A DNA stretch of 64,000 nucleotides, taken from assembly GCF_015477775.1 (NCBI RefSeq), contig NZ_JADLQO010000007.1:1-64000 (forward strand), written 5' to 3'. Within the stretch, counting starts at the first letter, position 1; each line of letters begins with the position of its first letter. A program made the translations under genes and the position numbers. Positions 60,865 through 64,000 of this stretch are shown here, piece by piece. Below the pieces are notes generated by a model. The model saw only the letters and a list, made by a program, of their open reading frames with translations, had not been told where the DNA came from and did not search any database. Origin of the DNA: Nocardia abscessus. Its GTDB lineage: Bacteria; Actinomycetota; Actinomycetes; Mycobacteriales; Mycobacteriaceae.

Positions 60865-62562
60865 TCAGACCGGGGTGATCGGCAGACGCAGTGCGCCGGG
60901 CGCGGCGACCGGAACCACCGGGTTCTTCGGTTCGATCGACGCGAGCCTGCGGTAAGCCGTGCCCAGGGGCGGGCGCTGGTCGTCCTCGCCTTTGTTCGGC
61001 CACAGCGCCATCGCGCGTTCGGCTTGGGCGGTGATGGTCAGCGAGGGATTCACGCCCAGGTTCGCCGAGATGGTCGAGCCGTCGGTGATGTGCAGGCCCG
61101 GGTGTCCGTAGACCCGGTGGTACGGGTCGACGACGCCGGTCGCGGGCGAGTCGCCGATCGCGCAGCCGCCGATGAAGTGGCCGGTGATCGGAATGTTCAT
61201 CAGATCGGTCCAGGCGCCCTGCGGGAGGCCGTCGATCTTCTCCGCGATCCGCCTGGTCACCTCGTGGCCTTCCGGAATCCAGGTCGGCGGGGCGGCGCCA
61301 TCGCCCGGCTTGGTCGTCATGCGCCTGCCGAACAAGCCGCGCTTGGTGTAGGTCACGATCGAGTTGTCGACGTTCTGCATGACGAGCACACCGACCATGC
61401 GCTCGGACCAGTGCCGCGGATTGTGCAGCCGATGAAGGTTGCGTCGCTCCGCGATGAGCGTTTTCACGCCGAGCAACCAGCGAGCCTTGCCCTCCTGACC
61501 GTCCACCAGCACCGTGGTCAGCAAACCCATCACGTTGCTGTTCTTGCCGTAGCGGACCGGCTCGACATGTGTGTGGTCGTTGGGGTGGATGGACGAGGTG
61601 ATCGCGACGCCTTTGGTGAAGTCGGTGTCCTTGCGCAGCGACCGCGCGGCGAGCACCGCTTCGGAGTTGGTGCGGGCCAGGTATCCGAGACGCGGCGAGA
61701 CATGCGGCAAGCTGCCTTTCTCGCGCAGCCGGTGCAGCAGCGTCTGGGTGCCGAGCGCCGCGGCCGCGAAGATCACCTGGTCCGCGGTGAACGTCTGCTT
61801 CGTCTTGCGCACCCACCTGCCGGTGCGCACGGTCCGCACTGCGTAGCCGCCTTCGGGACGCGGCCGCACGTCGGTCACGGTCGTCAGGGGATGCACTGTG
61901 GCTCCGGCTTTCTCGGCCAGATAGAGGTAGTTCTTCACCAGCGTGTTCTTCGCGCCGTGACGGCAGCCGGTCATGCACTCACCGCAGTGCGTGCAGGTCG
62001 AGCGCGACGGGCCGACTCCGCCGAAGTACGGGTCGGCGACCTCCTGGCCCGGCCGGGAATCGCCGTCCGCGAACAACACGCCCACCGGGGTGCGGCGGTA
62101 GGTGTGGCCGATGCCCATGTCCTCCGCGACCTCGCGCAGGATCCGGTCCGCCGGGGTGGTCGCCGGGTTCTCGGTGACGCCGAGCATTCGTTTCGCCTGG
62201 TCGTAGAACGGCGCCAGCTCCGCGCGCCAATCGGTGATGTGCGCCCACTGCTTGTCGCGGTAGAACTTCTCCGGCGGCTCGTAGAGCGTGTTGGCGTAGA
62301 CCAGCGACCCGCCGCCGACCCCGGTCCCGCTCATGATGAAGGTGTCGTTGAGCAGCGTCAGCCGCTGGATGCCGTAGCAGCCGAGTTTCGGCGCCCACAG
62401 GTACTCGCGCAGATGCCAGGAATTCTTCGCGTACTCGTCGTCGGCGAACCGACGGCCCGCCTCGAGCACGCCGACCCGGTATCCCTTCTCGGTCAACCGC
62501 AGCGCGGCAACGCTGCCGCCGAAGCCGGATCCGATGACGAGCACGTCGTAGTGGCTGTCCAT
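60865..62562 (-). CDS. choD: GMC-type oxidoreductase, ChoD-like
   Basis: A 565-residue flavoprotein. FAD motif VIGSGFGGSVAALRLTEKGY at 10-29, SGTGVGGGSLVYANTLYEPP, CTHCGECMTGCRHGAKNTLV, and the C-terminal HFIGGCAIGDSPATGVVDPY, VYGHPGLHITDGSTISANLG, VNPSLTITAQAERAMAL. This matches M. tuberculosis ChoD (Rv3409c), annotated as cholesterol oxidase, although that activity is disputed. The Cys-rich CTHCGECMTGC block suggests an iron-sulfur or structural site. ATG at 62562. Divergent from the phosphoribosyltransferase gene. Confidence 0.88.
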   Translation of the reverse strand: MDSHYDVLVIGSGFGGSVAALRLTEKGYRVGVLEAGRRFADDEYAKNSWHLREYLWAPKLGCYGIQRLTLLNDTFIMSGTGVGGGSLVYANTLYEPPEKFYRDKQWAHITDWRAELAPFYDQAKRMLGVTENPATTPADRILREVAEDMGIGHTYRRTPVGVLFADGDSRPGQEVADPYFGGVGPSRSTCTHCGECMTGCRHGAKNTLVKNYLYLAEKAGATVHPLTTVTDVRPRPEGGYAVRTVRTGRWVRKTKQTFTADQVIFAAAALGTQTLLHRLREKGSLPHVSPRLGYLARTNSEAVLAARSLRKDTDFTKGVAITSSIHPNDHTHVEPVRYGKNSNVMGLLTTVLVDGQEGKARWLLGVKTLIAERRNLHRLHNPRHWSERMVGVLVMQNVDNSIVTYTKRGLFGRRMTTKPGDGAAPPTWIPEGHEVTRRIAEKIDGLPQGAWTDLMNIPITGHFIGGCAIGDSPATGVVDPYHRVYGHPGLHITDGSTISANLGVNPSLTITAQAERAMALWPNKGEDDQRPPLGTAYRRLASIEPKNPVVPVAAPGALRLPITPV

Positions 62563-62732
62563 GTACTCGAGCGTATGGCGGCAAACGCGCAGGCCGGACG
62601 AGAGATACGGACGCGATATCGAGATTTCCGGCCATCTTCGCCCCTGGCCGCCACCGCGACGAGCAACCGGCCGGGAAACTCCGGCGGCCACTCGTATGCT
62701 CACTGCGTCGCGTCCAGCGAGAGGGAGAACCG

Positions 62733-63227
62733 GTGACGGATCGCGAAGTACTGACCTGGGAGTCGTTCGGCTCCGCCAGCCGGGAACTCGCCGCGACCAT
62801 CGCGGCGGACGGTTTCGAACCCGACCTCATCCTGTCCATCGCCCGCGGCGGACTGTTCGTGGCGGGCGCGCTCGGCTACGCGCTGGAGGTGAAGAACCTG
62901 CACGTGATGAACGTGGAGTTCTATACCGGCGTCGACCAGCGCCTGGATCTGCCGGTGATGCTGCCGCCGGTGCCGCAGGCGGTGGACCTGGCCGGCGCCA
63001 CCGTGCTCGTCGCAGACGACGTGGCCGACACCGGAGCCACTCTGAAGCTGGTCCGCGACTTCTGCTCCGGCAAGGTGGCCGAGGTGCGCTGCGCGGTGAT
63101 CTACCAGAAGCCGTGGTCGGAGGTGGACAGCGAGTACGTCTGGCGGCGCACCGACCGGTGGATCAACTTCCCGTGGTCCACCGAGCCACCGGTGGTGCAG
63201 CGCCGCCCGCGCGTGCTCGACGCGTAA
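62733..63227 (+). CDS. Phosphoribosyltransferase (xanthine/hypoxanthine type)
   Basis: A 164-residue type I PRTase. The PRPP motif is VLVADDVADTGATLKLVRDF, and LILSIARGGLFVAGAL is the pyrophosphate loop. WINFPWST near the end is typical of xanthine-guanine PRTases. It salvages a purine base. GTG at 62733 after GGGAG. The gene is convergent with ohrR. Confidence 0.88.
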   Translation: MTDREVLTWESFGSASRELAATIAADGFEPDLILSIARGGLFVAGALGYALEVKNLHVMNVEFYTGVDQRLDLPVMLPPVPQAVDLAGATVLVADDVADTGATLKLVRDFCSGKVAEVRCAVIYQKPWSEVDSEYVWRRTDRWINFPWSTEPPVVQRRPRVLDA

Positions 63228-63294
63228 TCGACGGCACGGCCGCCGGAAATCGCTCGGCGGCTGGAGCCGCTCGCAGACAGCGAAGCCGGCAGGC

Positions 63295-63369
63295 AGTGCG
63301 GAGCACCGCCGGGACAACCGGGGCGGGCGACAGGGGCCGACCTTCGACCGGCCGGGCGGGCTCCGCACT
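63295..63369. terminator. Inverted repeat between convergent genes
   Basis: AGTGCGGAGC (63295-63304) and GCTCCGCACT (63360-63369) are perfect complements around a 55-base GC-rich loop. They lie between the stops of the phosphoribosyltransferase and ohrR genes, so the element could terminate both transcripts. There is no strong T-tract. Confidence 0.4.
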
Positions 63370-63375
63370 TTCGGA

Positions 63376-63924
63376 TCAGCTCAATTGCCCTGCGCCACAA
63401 CCACTCCGCCGCTCGGACAGCACCGCCTCCAGGCGTTCACCGAGTGCGTTGACCTGGTCGCGCAGCTCGATGACCGCGGTGACGGGATAGCCGACCTCGC
63501 CCAGCACCGAAACGATCATCGACCTGGCTTCCCTTTGCAGCGCATCGCCCGCCTCCGTGGAGCGCAGCTCGACCGAGCGGCGGTCGTGCGTGCACCGGAC
63601 GCTCTCGACCAGTCCTCGCGACTGGAGGCGCTGGATCAGCGGCGAGACGGTGCCGTAGTCCAGGCGTAGCTGCTCGCCCAGTTCCTTCATGGTCATCCCC
63701 GGCCGCTCCCAGAGCGCGAGCAGGGCGATGTACTGCGGGTAGGTGACCTCCATCGCGTCCAGAAACGGCCGGTACGCCGCGGTCATCGCGCGCGAGGTGG
63801 AGTAGAGAGCGAAGCACAGCTGATCTGCGAGCGCGAGCAGATCGCGCTCCGCTGCTCTCGCGGTGGCGGGCGCCCCGGCCGGGTCGACACGCACCGCTGG
63901 AGATGGATGCGCTACATCGGACAT
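63376..63924 (-). CDS. ohrR: MarR-family regulator, OhrR-like
   Basis: A 182-residue winged-helix regulator. LADQLCFALYSTSRAMTAAY holds Cys37, the peroxide-sensing cysteine of OhrR. LTYPQY-type region reads VTYPQYIALLALWE, and the recognition helix region is QLRLDYGTVSPLIQRLQSRG. An N-terminal extension of about 28 residues is longer than usual; an internal start is possible. OhrR represses an organic hydroperoxide reductase gene. None is adjacent, so it could lie beyond the right edge. Confidence 0.87.
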   Translation of the reverse strand: MSDVAHPSPAVRVDPAGAPATARAAERDLLALADQLCFALYSTSRAMTAAYRPFLDAMEVTYPQYIALLALWERPGMTMKELGEQLRLDYGTVSPLIQRLQSRGLVESVRCTHDRRSVELRSTEAGDALQREARSMIVSVLGEVGYPVTAVIELRDQVNALGERLEAVLSERRSGCGAGQLS

Positions 63925-64000
63925 CAGGACACCCTACTGGAGCGAATCCGCCACCGAGACCGGCGCTATCCGAGGAGGGACCGGGCGACCTCTGACGAGG

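Overview
This window is chromosomal DNA from a high-GC actinomycete of the mycolic-acid group, most likely Nocardia or a close relative. I infer this from several signs. There is an actinobacterial rRNA leader at the left edge. There is a CysD/CysNC sulfate-activation pair with CysN and CysC fused, an LppP/LprE-type lipoprotein, a MarP-like membrane protease, a ChoD-like GMC oxidoreductase, a mycothiol-type DinB protein and a KstR-like operator. GTG starts and 4-base start/stop overlaps are frequent. I saw no tRNA, insertion sequence, prophage or CRISPR array.

Layout. 1-584: leader and promoter of an rRNA operon that reads leftward out of the window. 0.6-4 kb: a WYL regulator divergent from a short UvrA-like ATPase. 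4-11.5 kb: a carbohydrate block with a five-bladed-propeller glycosidase, a fucose/arabinose isomerase, an FGGY kinase, a thioredoxin, a DUF2961/GH172 protein, and a second FGGY kinase. 11.6-14.1 kb: small DinB and SnoaL proteins and an MmyB-type regulator. 14.2-18.6 kb: leuA with a leucine-rich leader peptide and hairpin, a divergent GntR gene with an orphan ABC ATPase, and a decayed ECF sigma gene. 18.7-23.2 kb: a lipoprotein, a divergent SRPBCC/TetR unit, a HAD phosphatase and a thioesterase. 23.4-30.3 kb: an operon of DUF1214 protein, SDR and sulfotransferase, divergent from an IclR gene followed by cysD-cysNC; an exact KstR-type motif lies between the two units.

30.3-38.3 kb looks like accessory DNA, with lower GC by eye and several unrecognised genes. 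It holds two hypotheticals, a VioC/AsnO-like Fe/2-oxoglutarate oxygenase paired with a helical protein that may be PrnB-like, and a 59-residue membrane protein. It ends with a cassette of an XRE regulator, an FAD monooxygenase, an MAB_1171c-like membrane protein and an ImmA/IrrE-type HEFGH protein. 38.5-44.5 kb: two small membrane/epimerase genes, a LysR/MFS pair, and a NADAR pseudogene cut short beside a convergent epoxide hydrolase. 44.6-51 kb: a large LuxR-type ATPase regulator, an acyl-CoA dehydrogenase, a TetR gene and a PLP enzyme.

51.2-58 kb holds a tightly overlapping six-gene operon. It encodes a GntR/UTRA regulator, a two-cluster ferredoxin, a solute-binding lipoprotein with a NosL-like tail, an ABC permease, an ABC ATPase, and a fumarate/adenylylsulfate-reductase-like flavoprotein fused to HEAT repeats. 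I regard it as the best candidate for an undescribed system. 58-64 kb: the MarP-like protease, an epimerase, a GNAT protein, the ChoD-like oxidoreductase, a phosphoribosyltransferase and an OhrR-type MarR regulator.
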